Numbered from the stretch's first letter, positions 11,842 through 24,300 are shown. The stretch: DNA of 64,000 nt from Phorcus lineatus (GCA_921293015.1 OV121090.1:38932533-38996532), one strand, 5' to 3'. Translations and numbers: made by a program. Notes: generated by a model not told the origin, from the sequence alone.

Positions 11842-12118
11842 CGACTTTGGAATCAACTTCCTCATGTCCTCAAGATATCGCCTTCATTGACTGTTTTTAA
11901 ATCAAAACTCAAAACTTGTCTTTTTTCAAGCTATTATTCCTAGTTTTTCCCACTGACGGAATTATCTGACTTTGTGTACTATATTTATTCATATGTTATA
12001 ACTCATACGTTTCTCTTTGATTTTATTCATGCCAATACTTCACATCATTACCCTTTATTCTAACATGTATATGCGCTTTGAGCATGCACCTTGTGTATGG
12101 ATATAGCGCTTTATAAAT

Positions 12119-12153
<35 letters not shown>
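11842..12153 (+). mobile_element. LINE 3' end with (TTA)n tail
   Basis: The frame 11842-11943 encodes RLWNQLPHVLKISPSLTVFK...KTCLF and a stop, the usual C-terminal signature of CR1/Jockey-group LINEs (W-N-x-L-P ... S-F-K-x-x-L-K-T-x-L-F). A 3' UTR follows, ending ATAGCGCTTTATAAATACTC and a (TTA)n run at 12123-12153. The same 3' end recurs at about 29018-29090. It fills part of the space between the two roadblock genes. Confidence 0.75.
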
Positions 12154-12154
<1 letters not shown>

Positions 12155-12539
12155 ATGTAGATATGTTGATAAGGAGTTGTAATGAACTATTCAAACCACT
12201 TTGTTTCATACCATTTGTTGTAATGTCTACACTCAAATAGTTGTTATAGTGGCGATTCTTTTAATCCAATCCTGTTGAATACAGTCATTTTAGTATTTCA
12301 TATACATAAAATATTTGGAGTTACCATAATATGAAAACAAATAAATTTTGTTTTGTGTATATCTAATAGCCGGCATTAGGTATTAATTTATTATATTTAT
12401 TACACCTTCCCGTTCAGAATTTGTAAACACCCGTCTTAATCCAATAAATTTCAGTTGACCTGTTCGTTCGCATTATGTCTATAGTTCTAAACAAGCAGAA
12501 ATGATTTTGTGCACAAACTAATATAAGAGAGCACGTTAA

Positions 12540-12721
12540 CTGGTAACTAAGGGTGAAATCCCCTGACAACGGGGATTCCGTCACGTGACTTACTCCTTAA
12601 CTTCGGTTGTTTACGGCGAGAGCGACATTTCCCGATGTCAGTGTACCGGAAGTACTGACTGGAACGCTGATCGGACTGAGGATAGAAAACATAGCAACGA
12701 CATAATATCTAGTCAAAAATC
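12540..12721 (+). promoter_or_regulatory. Probable promoter and 5' UTR of the complete roadblock gene
   Basis: The stretch just before the isolated ATG is GC-richer than its surroundings. It has a CACGTG palindrome in cgtcacgtgac (near 12590) and no TATA box. The transcribed leader probably starts near 12600-12650. This is inferred from position and composition only. Confidence 0.4.
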
Positions 12722-15103
12722 ATGGTGAGTACTTTAAGATTAGAAACAAATAACCTAATCAACTATATTTTCAATGTTCCCTTATGATAAATAACTTAGT
12801 ACTGATTGCCAAGATTCAATTAGACATTGCGCATCGATTCACGATTGCAAGGATTTGTTTATCTCAGGATCTTAGAATTACGAAAACATTCTCAATCTCA
12901 GTTGATAAACAGAGAGCGCAAATTAGAAAGTTCGCATTTGCCCAGTATGAGATCTAAACGAATCTTTAAGAAGCCTTTAAAGACATGCTTCTTGATTTCC
13001 TACTTAGATCTACAGGTGCATCAAAGTTTGTTTTCTTACAGGCCTTTACCGGAATCAATATTTGGTAATATTTTATGTCAATGTTTATGTTATTTATATA
13101 ATTTCAAACACCATATAGTCTATAGTTGTTATTTCCAACGTTTGCTAAACTGCTTTTTAATCGGGCCCACATGAATTCTGTTCATTTTGAATTATCTCTT
13201 CAGCTCATGAATTCCTGTTAGACTGTCTTTTTTAGGACTTGTATATTTGTAAACTATCTGTAACCGGGGAAGTAGGTCAAGAGGCTCTACCTGCAACCCC
13301 ATTGGATAGGCTTGCTTGCCAGAATAGAGCATTCGGCAACAGAAATTTCTATCTACCGGGGAAGCTCAATTTGTAGAGTGTCCGCTCTTCACCCAGGAGG
13401 CGAGGGTTCGATTTTTGGTAGTGTCATACCAATAGACATTAAAAGATGGGAGTTGTTACTAATAAATATTAAAAGAGCCGAAACTTGTGATAGAAAACCA
13501 GACAATGGTATGCGCCAATGAATTAAGCGTAATTTTGTAAACTTATTTACAGCAGACACAACGACAGATATAGATTGGCAGTTCTTATCAGATCATTTTA
13601 CTAATATACATGAAAATGGGATGTAACTTTAGAAAGGTTATTTGAACTAAACTCAAGACACATTGTATTTTGGCTCTTATTTAAAGCATACTCAAAATTT
13701 GAGAAACATACTCTGATGTTGCTTTAAGAAATAAGTGCACTTCCAATAGGTGGACGAATATCACTCCTTTTAAGGTTTCATACAGAATGCTTAGTTAGAA
13801 CCCAAGTTGTAGATTGAACAACTTTGTTGATTTCATCTCTTCAGAAATTTCTATTTCTACCCATGAAAATATCCCCTTTGTACAATATGGGAAGAATTAT
13901 CACAGCTATCACCTGTTCTCATTTACTTCAGTAATAGTCTTATTTTTCAATTGTGACGTCATTATGTACTAGCAGGGCATTGTCCAAAATCGACTGTCAA
14001 AACGGTTTATCCGAGGAGTCATTGTTTGAAACTCACAGCAATAATCTCCTGTCAAAATGCATACGGACAGAAGACATAGCGATAGAAAGTCCACTCCAGA
14101 ATTGTCTTTTAATGTATTTATTATTGACATGTATGTTTACTTTTCAGTCTGAAGTAGAGGAGACCATAAAGAGGATCCAGGCACACAAGGGTGTCCAGGG
14201 AATCCTTATCGTCAACTCAGAAGGTAAATTGAAGTGTACTCGTCTTAGTACTAACTACTACCTTAATTTTCTAATTCTAATGGCATGGTAACTTACAGCT
14301 TCTGCACAAGTGATTTGGTTCTTATATAATGTGGAAGAAAAGATTTATATTTGTCAAAATTATTACAATAAAACAACTGATAGTGTCAAGTATACTAAAA
14401 TATATTTGATGAATCATACTCTTCTGTTTATAAATCATATAAAAAAAAATACTGTTAAATAAAAAATTATCATTGCACCATTAACAACTTAACATCTAAT
14501 TTACATATGGATTTTTAGGTAAAATCAAGCCCTTTCGAATGTAATTGTGTACTGTTGTTCTTTACGTTGAGTTGACTGTTTATGTTTTTAATGCAATATG
14601 CATGTATATGAAAATTACTACTTTTTCCAGGTATCCCAATCAGAACGACATTGGACAACTCCACAACTGTGCAGTATGCCAGCCTCATTCACAGTTTAAC
14701 AACAAAAGCTAAGAGTTGTGTGAGGGATATTGACCCAACAAATGAGTTGTACTTCTTCAGAATGCGAACAAAGAAGCATGAAATTATGGTTGCACCAGGT
14801 GAATAAGAAACAGTTAGAAAAGACTTCAACATTACTTTGTTTAGATATACATTGACAAGGTTGTTAAATTGTATGCAAATCCCTGGATCCCGAGTTTAGT
14901 TCCTGTATAGTAAGCTGTAACTATTGATGAACCAGTTTCAAGTCGAAATAACAAACACTTCTCTTGACTACATATCCAATATCCATGATCGTTATATCTC
15001 GATGAAAATAAATTAATTATATTCTGTGGTTAACACTTGTTTAATATCTTCTGTTTCAGATCAAGATTACCTCTTCATTGTGATCCAGGTGCCGGAGTGT
15101 TAA
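12722..15103 (+). CDS. DYNLRB: Dynein light chain roadblock-type, complete downstream copy
   Basis: Four exons: 12722-12724 (only the ATG, then donor gtgagt), 14148-14223, 14631-14798 and 15060-15103, giving 96 aa, the usual family length. The protein starts [21 protein letters not shown] and ends FIVIQVPEC. It is clearly a roadblock/LC7 domain over its whole length. It acts as a dimeric light chain of cytoplasmic or ciliary dynein, on the intermediate chain. The isolated ATG exon is a recognisable feature of animal roadblock genes. Exons 3 and 4 match the upstream copy in length (168 and 44 bp) and phase. AATAAA at 15359-15364 is the likely poly(A) signal. Which of the two vertebrate paralogues it corresponds to cannot be decided here. 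Confidence 0.96.
13366..13424 (+). repeat. tRNA-like SINE head, fragment
   Basis: GAAGCTCAATTTGTAGAG resembles a tRNA A box and GAGGGTTCGA a B box about 30 bases later. The body is not preserved; a family A MITE follows. It lies in intron 1 of the roadblock gene. Confidence 0.5.
13440..13729 (-). repeat. MITE family A, copy 2 (minus, diverged)
   Basis: The minus orientation contains the shared core (GATAGAAAACCAGACAATGG on the + strand), TTTGGCTCTTATTTAAAGC, and the end AACATACTCTGATGTTGC. It is more diverged than copies 1, 3 and 5. Located in intron 1 of the roadblock gene. Confidence 0.65.
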
Positions 15104-15358
15104 CTTATTTTACTGAATTGGAGAGAGGGTACAAAGGAAGGACTATGGGTTGAAGGACTTGAAGCATTGAGCACCCCATTTCAACATGCAATATCTCTGG
15201 ATTATTTCATCAAACATCAACAAGTGACAACCTATATACCTTGGACGCATTTTGTGATTTTTGGTTGTTTGTAACTTAACACTTTACAGTCGGACAAATA
15301 ATGTCGAGTGAACATCAAACATTTTTTTAATTATTGACAAGTTGTTGTGTGTTATGTG

Positions 15359-15364
15359 AATAAA
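15359..15364 (+). terminator. Poly(A) signal of the complete roadblock gene
   Basis: AATAAA in gtgaataaaactatg, about 255 bases after the stop codon, followed within about 25 bases by a GT-rich stretch (actggtgtctttgc). Confidence 0.75.
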
Positions 15365-15379
15365 ACTATGTCATACCAC

Positions 15380-16605
15380 TGGTGTCTTTGCATTTTCTCA
15401 TTATTTACTAGAAATGTATGAAATTGGAAATTATTCTGAAAACAACAAGTGCTTTGTTTCTAGTTCTGGATAAATAGTTTAACTTGTAATAGTAAGTAGG
15501 ATGTTGGTGAGACATGATATTTAAAATGTGTTTAGTGCTTATAGAGAGTACAAGTACAAGGTATTAGAGAGAAAATATATATGAGTGTGATAATGAATTG
15601 AAATATAGTTACTCCCTAACTGCTAATTTTAAAAAATAATCTGTATTCTATTTAGTATCATGATTAATGGAAGATGACAAGTTTTTAAAAATTTTCTTCT
15701 AATTCTATGTTAGATCATCTTGTCTTATCCACCAACACTTGACAATTTTGGTGATGTATTTCATCTTGAGAACTAACAGGTTCTTAGTTGTGAACATCAG
15801 CAATGCAAAGGCTGATGAGCTACAGAGCTCTAATTTTGGCCTCTTCTCTAACATTTGGCTCTAGAGAACTCAAGTCTTCTGGACAGGTACCTGAGCCAAT
15901 TTTGGTTATAAATTTTAGATTTAGAAACTCTATGGCCCCAAATGAGGATGTGGGGGCATGCCTTAAAATTGATGCCCTAAAATACTATTTTCATCTCCTT
16001 CTCAAGAACAAAAAGCTATTGATGGTTGCAATCTAGTGTTTAGGTACATAAGCAAATAGGGGTCGTGAATTGGAGATTTGGTGACCTGTGAAGATGTGGA
16101 GGCATGCCTAAAAGCCTTTTTTTATCACTTTTCACTGAAATCTTATACACAGATGCCTGGGCCAATTGGTATATAAATTGTAGATTTGGTGACTGTGGCC
16201 CTAAATGTGGCCCTTCGGGCCATGCCCTTCAAATCCCTTTTTATTTCCTTCTCATGAAACAAAAGCCATAACATCTGATGCACAGACTGTATATCAAATG
16301 AGCATTTCGTAATGTAATCTTTTGGGGTCCCCATTTCTGTTGTCTTCTAAGGAACAGGTAGTAATTAAAGCCTCTTCGTCCTAAGAGCACCCTTATCCTG
16401 TAACATTGAATTATTGTGCAAGACACAAACACCTTAGGCAATGGGAATTAAAAGTTGTCAATATAGTGACCTTTTGACTCAAAATAAGGTATCCAGTAAC
16501 CCCGCCTCAAGATGGCATTAGTATTTTCGAATTCTGGTGTTCAGAGTTCTTATTATCATAGGGTGGGTTATCTCGAAACATTTAACAGCACATACTATGC
16601 CTCAC
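15380..16605. other. Intergenic interval downstream of the roadblock gene
   Basis: AT-rich. From about 15890 to 16340 there are degenerate, loosely repeated segments (GCCAATTTTGGTTATAAATT against GCCAATTGGTATATAAATTG, each followed by GATTTGG and a GTGGCCC-like phrase), suggesting an old tandem repeat of about 120-250 bp. No gene supported. Confidence 0.45.
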
Positions 16606-17066
16606 TTAAAAGACAATGAGTCACTCTATGATTTTCATAACATATTATTTACCTTTGATACGAAGCTAAATGTCATATGTGGTGATATAAAATCTCAGCA
16701 TCTTAACTTTCCATGTCCAAAAGACATATACATGTATATGACAAATACTGGTTTTCCATGAAAATCTAAAAAAAGCCTTATAATTGCACATAGGTGGAGA
16801 TATCACGTCCAATATACATAGATACTAGTTATATAATCTAACAAACACTACCAACTCCTAACTTCTGGCTGTTTTAGATAAGTCTCCAAAATAACGTTTG
16901 ACTATTTGACGCACACCACTGTCCATTTTCGATCATAATTGTGACGTTCTACCTTCATATTGTCACTGTAAAACCAACAAGCTTTAAAATGTGTCTTTTT
17001 GGTAACAGTCGATACTTCACGATCAAATGACATCATCGATTAAGTTTGGCATATATGACTCTTTAA
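16606..17066 (+). repeat. MITE family B, copy 2
   Basis: Diverged but full-length relative of 60749-61227. The left end is TTAAAAGACAATGAGTCACT followed by ATTTTCATAAC, with the internal block GATACGAAGCTAAATGTCAT. The right end is GGCATATATGACTCTTTAA. The shared core near 16895-16935 reads TTTGACTATTTGACGC. Confidence 0.8.
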
Positions 17067-17149
17067 GGCAATATATTAAGACAAAAAGACAAGGCAAAAC
17101 TGACAGATTTTCCACCAGGAATAGGCCATGACTGTGGTTTTCTAATTCT

Positions 17150-17580
17150 ACTGGCCATATTAAGCTCCCTCAGATTTCTTTTTCCCACTCTGAAGAAATG
17201 TCTTGCTTGTTATTAAATGATGTCTTCGCCACCATGGATCAGTTTCTTTACATCCAAGAAAAGACTTTCACAGAACTGTAATAACGGCTCTGCAACACTG
17301 ATCCTCCCCAACATGGCTGTAAAATTGCACCAGTCCCTATCACTGGCTTTTTTAAAACTTGCTGCCAACCTGGATTCTCATATGGTCTCTATGTGGATTA
17401 TTGCGATCCATCCTTAGCAGGCTGTTCGAGAAGCACAGAAAATTTTGGGAAATGCTGAGGGGCCTGTCTTAACAAGTCAGTTTGGCTTGCGCTGATGGCA
17501 GAAATGTATTGTAGGGGATACATGTTGACAAATAAATGCATTTTATTTGGATTCCTTCTTTCTTTCTGTGTAAGGCTCAC
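17150..17580 (+). pseudogene. Unrecognised coding-like remnant
   Basis: Several adjacent frames read like protein but are broken by stops and shifts: VFATMDQFLYIQEKTFTEL near 17220-17280 and QAVREAQKILGNAEG near 17418-17465. Composition is less AT-rich than the flanks. I do not recognise the family. It could be a decayed processed pseudogene or a mobile-element exon. Confidence 0.3.
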
Positions 17581-20112
17581 TACTTATAAATCAAATATAT
17601 CCAATGGCTTATAGAGAAGAGCAACAGATTTGGGATTATCCATGAGCAGAGCAAAAAATCTTTAGGCGTTCACTGCAGTACTATTCATGTCATGACATGT
17701 ATAATTTGCAAAAGAAGTCTATGTTTATATCTAATAATTATAAAACTATCCAAATTACTTCTTTCATGACAAACAAAAACACTCGTATTTTTTTTACTTG
17801 CATTTTATTGACTGTAACTAATGAACAGTCTTTATGATAAAATGTACAAAAAAATCTTATGATATAAATAAGACTTAATTACAAACAAAACTCAACAAAC
17901 AAAAACATAAATCAATATGGCATTCATTGGTTAGCACTTTGCAAGCTCTCTTTGCTAACCTTTATGTCTACAAACAACGTTCATTTTTTAACCATTATTT
18001 GCTCATACCAAAAATCCCATATTGACAAAGATTTTGGCACTTTCTTAAAATCTAAATGTGAAGAAAAACAATCCTCATCACTATGGATATGTCTTTCACA
18101 CAACTTGCATTATAGAGAATTTTTTACAAAATTGCTATTAAAAAATAATGAAGAAATTTTAAAGTTTACAGGTCGAAGAAGCAATGCTGTGCAAAAGAAG
18201 GCTAAAAATTTGATTTTGTGCTTTAATGAGTGGTATCTATTGTGGTAAATAAAATAAAAGTTGTACCCCTACAATATGATTGATATGAAATTGATTGTCA
18301 ATAAAATAACAGCTTTAACAATAACAATCATAAAGCTAAATTGTCATTTGGTATAGGCGTAAACAACTTTGCAAAAACAAGAAACTTTAATCAATAGCTT
18401 GCTAAATAAAATTAGATAAGCGTCTATCTGGACGACTTCAACAATAAAAAGTTTGTGTCCTTATCTTTTACGTTAAGGAACAGTGTGTTACAGATGAAAG
18501 AAGAAATAATTGAAAAACTTTGTAAAGTGACTAAGAAAATTGATAAAAAACGTCTAGCTACTATGTTAGCATAGAAGTATTTAGAAGAAAACATTAGATG
18601 ATGCCTTTAATAGAAATGAACATGCCATGAACGTAAATATCTATAAAATGTGCACCCCGCTTCAGAAAGACCCATGATGTAGTTATGAATTGTTGAAATC
18701 TTGGCAAACTCAAGTGAGTAAAATGTTATTAATAAATTGAGAGACAGAAAAAAAAAATTACCATCTATTTCTTATTTCTGGCAAAAGATAACATGAAATT
18801 TATTTTATAAAAATATTAAACTTGAAAATTTGCATATAAAAAGGAATAGAAGTCTCACAAATTTAGTTGGCTACTAATCCAAGTTTCCATATCTCTGATT
18901 TTCAATTTACTGTTTATCTTTGATCTCTTGTTTTTATCTGAAAGGGTAATCAAGGTATTTTTGTTAAGATAAAATTTAAGAAGTCATTCCTCTTTAAACA
19001 TAGATATGTTATTAACATATAATCATTACACACTCCATTAAAACATGCTACTGATGGAAATAATTTGTTTGCCTTAGATTTGACATTTTGACAAGAAAAA
19101 TGCCCTTTATACATTTCATATTTACCTACTTGATTTCTTCCATATTCAGACTTTTAACTTATTTCATATAAATTATCAGGTAACGTTCGTGTTTGTTGTT
19201 ATGAATATTAGTTTTGATGTTTTACTATCGTCTTTTTTATTTATTACTAATTTAATAGATTCTTCTTCTGTCAATTGCATAGGTATTACATAGCATGGCA
19301 ATACCTATATTTATTAATCATAAATTAGGAACACTAAATTATAATATAAATATTTGAGCCTTATTAATAAAGTATTCACATCATTCTTAATAATATAATA
19401 ACATAATTGAAAGGAAACAATAAAAACAAGCTAAATCAATTATGTTACTTATTAAAGATATAAACAAATTTCATACTGGCCAATAAATTCAAGATCACAT
19501 ATATAAGGCAATCTATATCCAAACTATTTAATTTTGCAATAGTCAACATGTTTTTAGACCAATAATTTCTTTTCATAAACAACCAAATTAATCAATGTTG
19601 TGATATATCAAAGTTCTTTCAGATTGATTCGCAGATTTATGTTTGAAACACAATAGAACACATAGGAGTATTAATAAAAATGAAATTAAGGTTTCCTCCT
19701 ATGGTTATACAAACATGATAGCATAGTTTTTCAAATTCAAATAAAATGATGGAAAAGAATCAAACAATAAGACAAAAGATCTCCAGCCCTTTCAATGCTT
19801 CCACCTTAATTTGTGAACCATTGCTTTGTCACACATTTGTTTTGTGAGCCGAGTTACTCCTGCTAATTTAAGAAATGTGCATTTAATCACCTTTTCAATG
19901 CCAGTTCTTAAAATGCACTGCCTCTGAACTTGGTAGTCTCTTCAAACTGTGTTCTGGTCTGGTCTTCACACATGATGAAGGTGCTGCACTTAAACCTTAA
20001 ATGTGAGCATAATACAGCAAGGCTTAAATAAACCAGTGATGTAGACTGGTGCAAATTATGCCTTGCGGGAGATTGAAAAATGAAAAGTGGCAACATAAAA
20101 AGAGTGCATGAA
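17581..20112. other. AT-rich interval, probably including the 3' UTR of the carboxypeptidase gene
   Basis: No supported gene. The longest frame (about 17964-18248, +) begins in low-complexity sequence and matches nothing I know. The minus-strand 3' UTR of the MATCAP-type gene must start at 20112; its poly(A) site is not evident because AT-rich candidates are too frequent. Confidence 0.45.
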
Positions 20113-23100
20113 TCAATCAACGTCTGCTAGAATGGAATCGGTGAGTCCGTTACAGTGAGCGATCCTGTCTATGTGCTGCCGGTAGAGGGTCATGTTGTGC
20201 ATGAAGCTAGGGATACGAGTGTTCTCCAGCTGGGAGTATTCCTCCACCATCTCGATGTCGTTGAAGTCGATCTTGCCAAGGCGGATAAGCAGACTGAAGT
20301 TGATGGTGTGTCGGTGCTTGAGGATCTGCAGAGCTCCCTCGAGGTACACCTGGTCCTTGCAGAACCCACCTGTATGGGGAGAGAGAAGCTGCCGCATTAG
20401 GAGAGGGAGAGAGCGAGTTCTTTTTGCCCATAAATATTATGGGATGGTTAAAATGTTTTAAGGTCAATACAACCTCTCCTTTATAAAGAACCCTTGCTGG
20501 ATACTGGTTATGATTTTCCTTTGCATCAATTAGTTCCACAATCTGGAAAGATGCTAAATAAATATTTTCTATATACGTATATTATATATTTTTTTATATA
20601 CGTGTTGAATTCAAAACCACTAACTATCAATAGATTGTAACACAATTTCACAGGGTAAATGACTTCAGTTAATCTCTGTCATTCCAATGGAACACGCAGG
20701 ATAGCTGGAAGCTGACTGGCTGACAGCTGGTTAAAACGCCTGAAAACACTATCCCAGCCACTGAATCTGCCACTGATGATAGAAAACTGCTGATGTAGCA
20801 GGACTTTCTTTCTCTACTTGGAATGACTTTTGAAGACAGGATCGACATTCCTTTAAATGCACAAGATTACCAAAATGCATCATTTAATTTGCGAGATGCT
20901 TGATATGAATTATCATTGGTCCTCAGGTCAAACTTTTTCCATTTCGAAAACATACCTGGTAGTGAAGTGTCCACCTGGCCACGCTTAGCGCGGAGACAGT
21001 AGTCCCATCTGACCAGTGGGTCATGTACAAATTGTCCCAGGTCCCGAAAGAGCTCCTTGAAGGAGAGTTTGGACGCCATGAATGCAACATAGTAAAGGAG
21101 GGCAGCTCTCCACATGCAGGGATCTGGACGGAACAGTACGCTGTGGAGAGACGCTAGACCTTCCTCTGTCGGGTTCAACGGCTTCATTCCCAAGTCACGG
21201 CGAGTCTTGTAGTTGTACCAAGGCTGGTAACGGTTGTTGAGGCTTCGGAGGTAGTGTGTGCCTGGAGCCATGATATTATTAAGGTTCCATAAAATTGAGC
21301 TGACACTATGCTTTTGCTACAATGTAGTATATTTCCCAACATCAGCTTGATAGACAGTTAAGCAGATTTGTTTTAAGTGACATACTTTACTGCTTCTTCC
21401 TTTCATATATGAAAAGTATTTTGTTAATCTCTTTTCTTTTACACAACATTAAAATAAGAATATTTCACTAAAAGAATTTCTATGTTTTAAAAAACATACT
21501 GAATACAGGTAATAGATACTGGTAATATTTTGTACAGACACTAATTCAAAAGGAAAACATTAAATTTAGGTTAGGTGAGGTGAGGTGAGTTGGGGTTTAA
21601 CCTCGCTTTTAAGAGTATTTCACTTATATCGCAGCTGCTAGTAATATCGCTGGGAGAAAGCCCACAACACCATTGTGGCTATGCATTGTGATGGAACCTG
21701 CGAGCAGCGGGAGAAACTAGCAAACCATGAACGCTACTGCCCTGAAATTCAGTGTAACAGACATAGTTGCTCAGCCCCTGGCGGGATTCGAACCACAAAC
21801 CTCTTGATCTGAAGCCGAATGTGCTTACCACTGCGCTCTCCAACCCCCAACCTTAAATTTAGTCAAGGGCCATAAGCCTATGTTCTTCATTAATACATTG
21901 TGAAAACTGCAACATAGTAAACAAAGAGTTTAATTTTGGCTTATGAAACCTACATTATTGTTAGAATCAACAAAACTTCTAAGGTTATATGCTTCATCAA
22001 TGTGAAACACAATAAAATAATCTGTAGTGGACTTATATCTTATGCAAATCATTTCTCACATACCAATTTCATGCCTTAAAAGGCCCTCAGCCCATTGTTC
22101 TCGTAGATTTACAATGCGCACATTCAACATGGGCCTGCCCTTTGACCTTGTCATGGAGCCTCTTGAGATGAGGTCCTCGCTGAGGTTGAGACAGATGTCG
22201 GATTCGAGGTCCTCCTTCTTCAGGAACCGCTTGATGGTGTTCAGGATTTGGGGGCGGGTCAGGATCTTGCCTCCTGTTTGTTCCTCAAACTCCTCGTAGC
22301 TGCCGTACTTCTCGATTGCCTTTTCCATTATGAGAACTGCCTGAATACCCAAAATTATTATATAATGAGCAATGAAATACTGAACTTAATGGTAAAATCC
22401 TCTATTTATTCAATTGACAAAGTATAAATTGACACTTTTGACTGATCTATTCTTAAGCTTATACTTGGGGAGTGCATGAAATAAACCTGAATCATTACTG
22501 GCACAAAAGTGTTATTTAATACTTTTCATGGCAAACTTCAACTAAACCTTATAAAAAGTTACAAGCCAGACATTTAGTTACTAGGTTACCATAATACCTT
22601 TGCATTTCATAATTAATATAGATTAGCACGTAAACACAGGTTAGGGCCTAAACTAATACAGAGTTGCTACTGACTTCATTGTCCATAAAAGAAAATTCAG
22701 GAGTATTAAACAGCCATGGTAACCATTTCGTTGTCTATGGGGTTATAATCTATAGATAAATTTGTTGTGATTGTAAATAAGCATGTATGCATCATTAATT
22801 TGAAAAAACCTATCAAGAATCTTGGAACATATTTCTAATCAATTATATATAATAACAAAAAATAATGGTAAAATATATTATTCATAATATCTAAACTTAT
22901 TTCAATCTTAAGTGAAAGAACACTTGGTAATCTAAAATATTGCCAAAAACGTAGCATTTTGGGGGATTTTCAAATGATAAATCAGTTTAAAGATTATACT
23001 AAATCATGATACCTACCTGAGATAGATACTTATCAGATGGGTTGGTATATTTACAAAGTGCCTCAGGCTCAGCAGGTGTCCGATACACAAAATAAGGATT

Positions 23101-23553
23101 GTAATTATAATTTGCTCTCAAAAACCGATCTTTTTCCAATCGTTCATTTTCAGGTTTTATTGCTGCAAGGAGTGGAACTTTCTTCCTGCGTTCACTAGCA
23201 GTAGTTGGGACTGTTAGTAGTGGTTGACGAGGATTTGGTGAAGCTAAAATGTTGAGTCTATTTGGTGTAGGGGCCCTGGGAATACCTGGCAGGTAATAAC
23301 TTGTGCGCGAACTGGAGGTCTGGTTATTTTCTCTCAAGGGGTCTATGAGATCAGTGGATTCTTGATCAGTACCACAGGTGGAACTCACTAGAGACTGTCG
23401 TTTTCTAAGGAGTTTCCTTCTCTTTTTCCTTTTCGACGATGTTGCCGATACTTCTTGCTTTTTTACTGGTACATTGACAGTCAGTATGCCTGAATAACTA
23501 GCAGGTTGAACAGATTGGAGTGAAAATCTGGAAGGATGTACTTCACTTGCCAT
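20113..23553 (-). CDS. MATCAP1: MATCAP/KIAA0895-family microtubule tyrosine carboxypeptidase
   Basis: Four minus-strand exons (23553-23017, 22340-22064, 21261-20956, 20369-20113) join in frame with GT-AG sites to give 458 aa, close to the 471 aa of the human protein. I chose the ATG at 23553 (MASEVHPSRF) because the upstream open frame has no ATG. Residues 1-150 are basic and low complexity (SKRKKRRKLLRKR near 40-52), likely microtubule-binding or disordered. The metalloprotease domain follows. Its zinc motif HEIGTH is H269, E270, H274, split by the exon 2/3 junction inside the Gly codon. The third ligand is in NPTEEGLASLH (E304 or E305). The SLPGGFCKDQVYLEGAL region spans the exon 3/4 junction. 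Family members remove the C-terminal tyrosine of alpha-tubulin. Key residues are present, so it should be active. Whether it is orthologous to MATCAP1 or MATCAP2 is not resolved. Confidence 0.95.
21570..21852 (-). mobile_element. tRNA-derived SINE in intron 2 of the carboxypeptidase gene
   Basis: On the minus strand the head has an A box (GAGCGCAGTGGTAAGC) and a B box (GGTTCGAATCC). The body follows with GCGATATAAGTGAAATACTC and the tail AACCCCAACTCACC. It is flanked by TTAAATTTAG direct repeats at 21560-21569 and 21853-21862, a target-site duplication. A related copy is at 36812-37067. Confidence 0.9.
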
Positions 23554-23935
23554 GATAAGAGGAGACACCAGAATCAGGAAATATTTCACAATTCAAGCGT
23601 TGTAACTCCAAGCAATACAGACAACCCCGGGCACAACTTTGACATGTCGTCGTTAGATCAATCAGCACCACTTAAGTAATGACAACTTATGTTTGAGAAA
23701 ATAAGAAATGACTTTCTCGAATAAAATAGAACATTATCAGAAAGACGAAGTGTCATATCACTAGGTGTTTTGAACAAACCTCGTGACCTTTGTGCGATTT
23801 ATTGTTTAACAGTCTTCAAAAATCGGAAAATAGATATCCTGGAATAGATATTACTTATTGGAAACTATTCATTGTTATCTAAATCTATGAATTTCGAATA
23901 AAAATAATGAAAGGTTTAATTTTCAGCGCTCTTAT

Positions 23936-23948
23936 CCGCCATCTTGTG
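23936..23948 (-). promoter_or_regulatory. YY1-like site in the probable carboxypeptidase promoter
   Basis: CCGCCATCTTGTG on the + strand contains the reverse complement of the AAGATGGCGG motif bound by YY1 and common near animal start sites. It lies about 385 bases upstream of the start codon in a locally GC-richer patch. Whether transcription starts here is inferred. Confidence 0.4.
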
Positions 23949-24218
23949 GAGTCTGTAACCATGGCCGCAAATAAGAATAAACATTAGAGTTACCTCCCCA
24001 TACGACATCTGACGCGGACGTAAAAGATTCACATGTCGTTCAATTTAAGGCTGAAAACTGAACCGAAACAAGAAACGATTCAAGTTTATAAAAATCTTTT
24101 TTTTAATTCAATTGTGCCTTGATTCAAAACTTCTTACTAATCTACGATAAGCTATTCTATCTGACCCCCACATAGCAGATAAATTAAAAGTTTTATGAAC
24201 AATAAGGACAAATCGTAT

Positions 24219-24300
24219 TGATAAACGACTTCTTTATTCTGAGGAAGCGACGTTTCGACGTGGATTCTATGTGGTTATACAGGAGAGAAGTTGTTCATAC
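24219..24300. repeat. GAAACGTCGC-type repeat remnant, possibly hammerhead/Penelope-related
   Basis: The minus strand reads CCACGTCGAAACGTCGCTTC followed by CTCAGAATAAAGAAGTCG. It shares the TCGAAACGTCG...AATAAAGAAGT arrangement with 50604-50750. CGAAACGTC is the 3' core of hammerhead ribozymes in Penelope-like elements. The 5' core is not preserved here. Confidence 0.35.

Noticed and set aside
16537..16761. 74-aa frame near 16.6 kb, with a similar one at 60712-60960
   Set aside because: Both fall in copies of MITE family B; the similarity is at DNA level and stops differ.
20155..20539. Open frames on + and - strands overlapping the last exon of the carboxypeptidase gene
   Set aside because: Shadows of a GC-richer coding exon; the splice phase fixes the correct frame.
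21780..21848. Minus-strand tRNA gene in the SINE head
   Set aside because: Boxes A and B are present but the sequence does not fold into a full cloverleaf and continues into the SINE body with target duplications.
23554..23589. N-terminal extension KYFLILVSPLI of the carboxypeptidase as a signal peptide
   Set aside because: It depends on a GTG start; the first ATG is at 23553 and the family is cytosolic.
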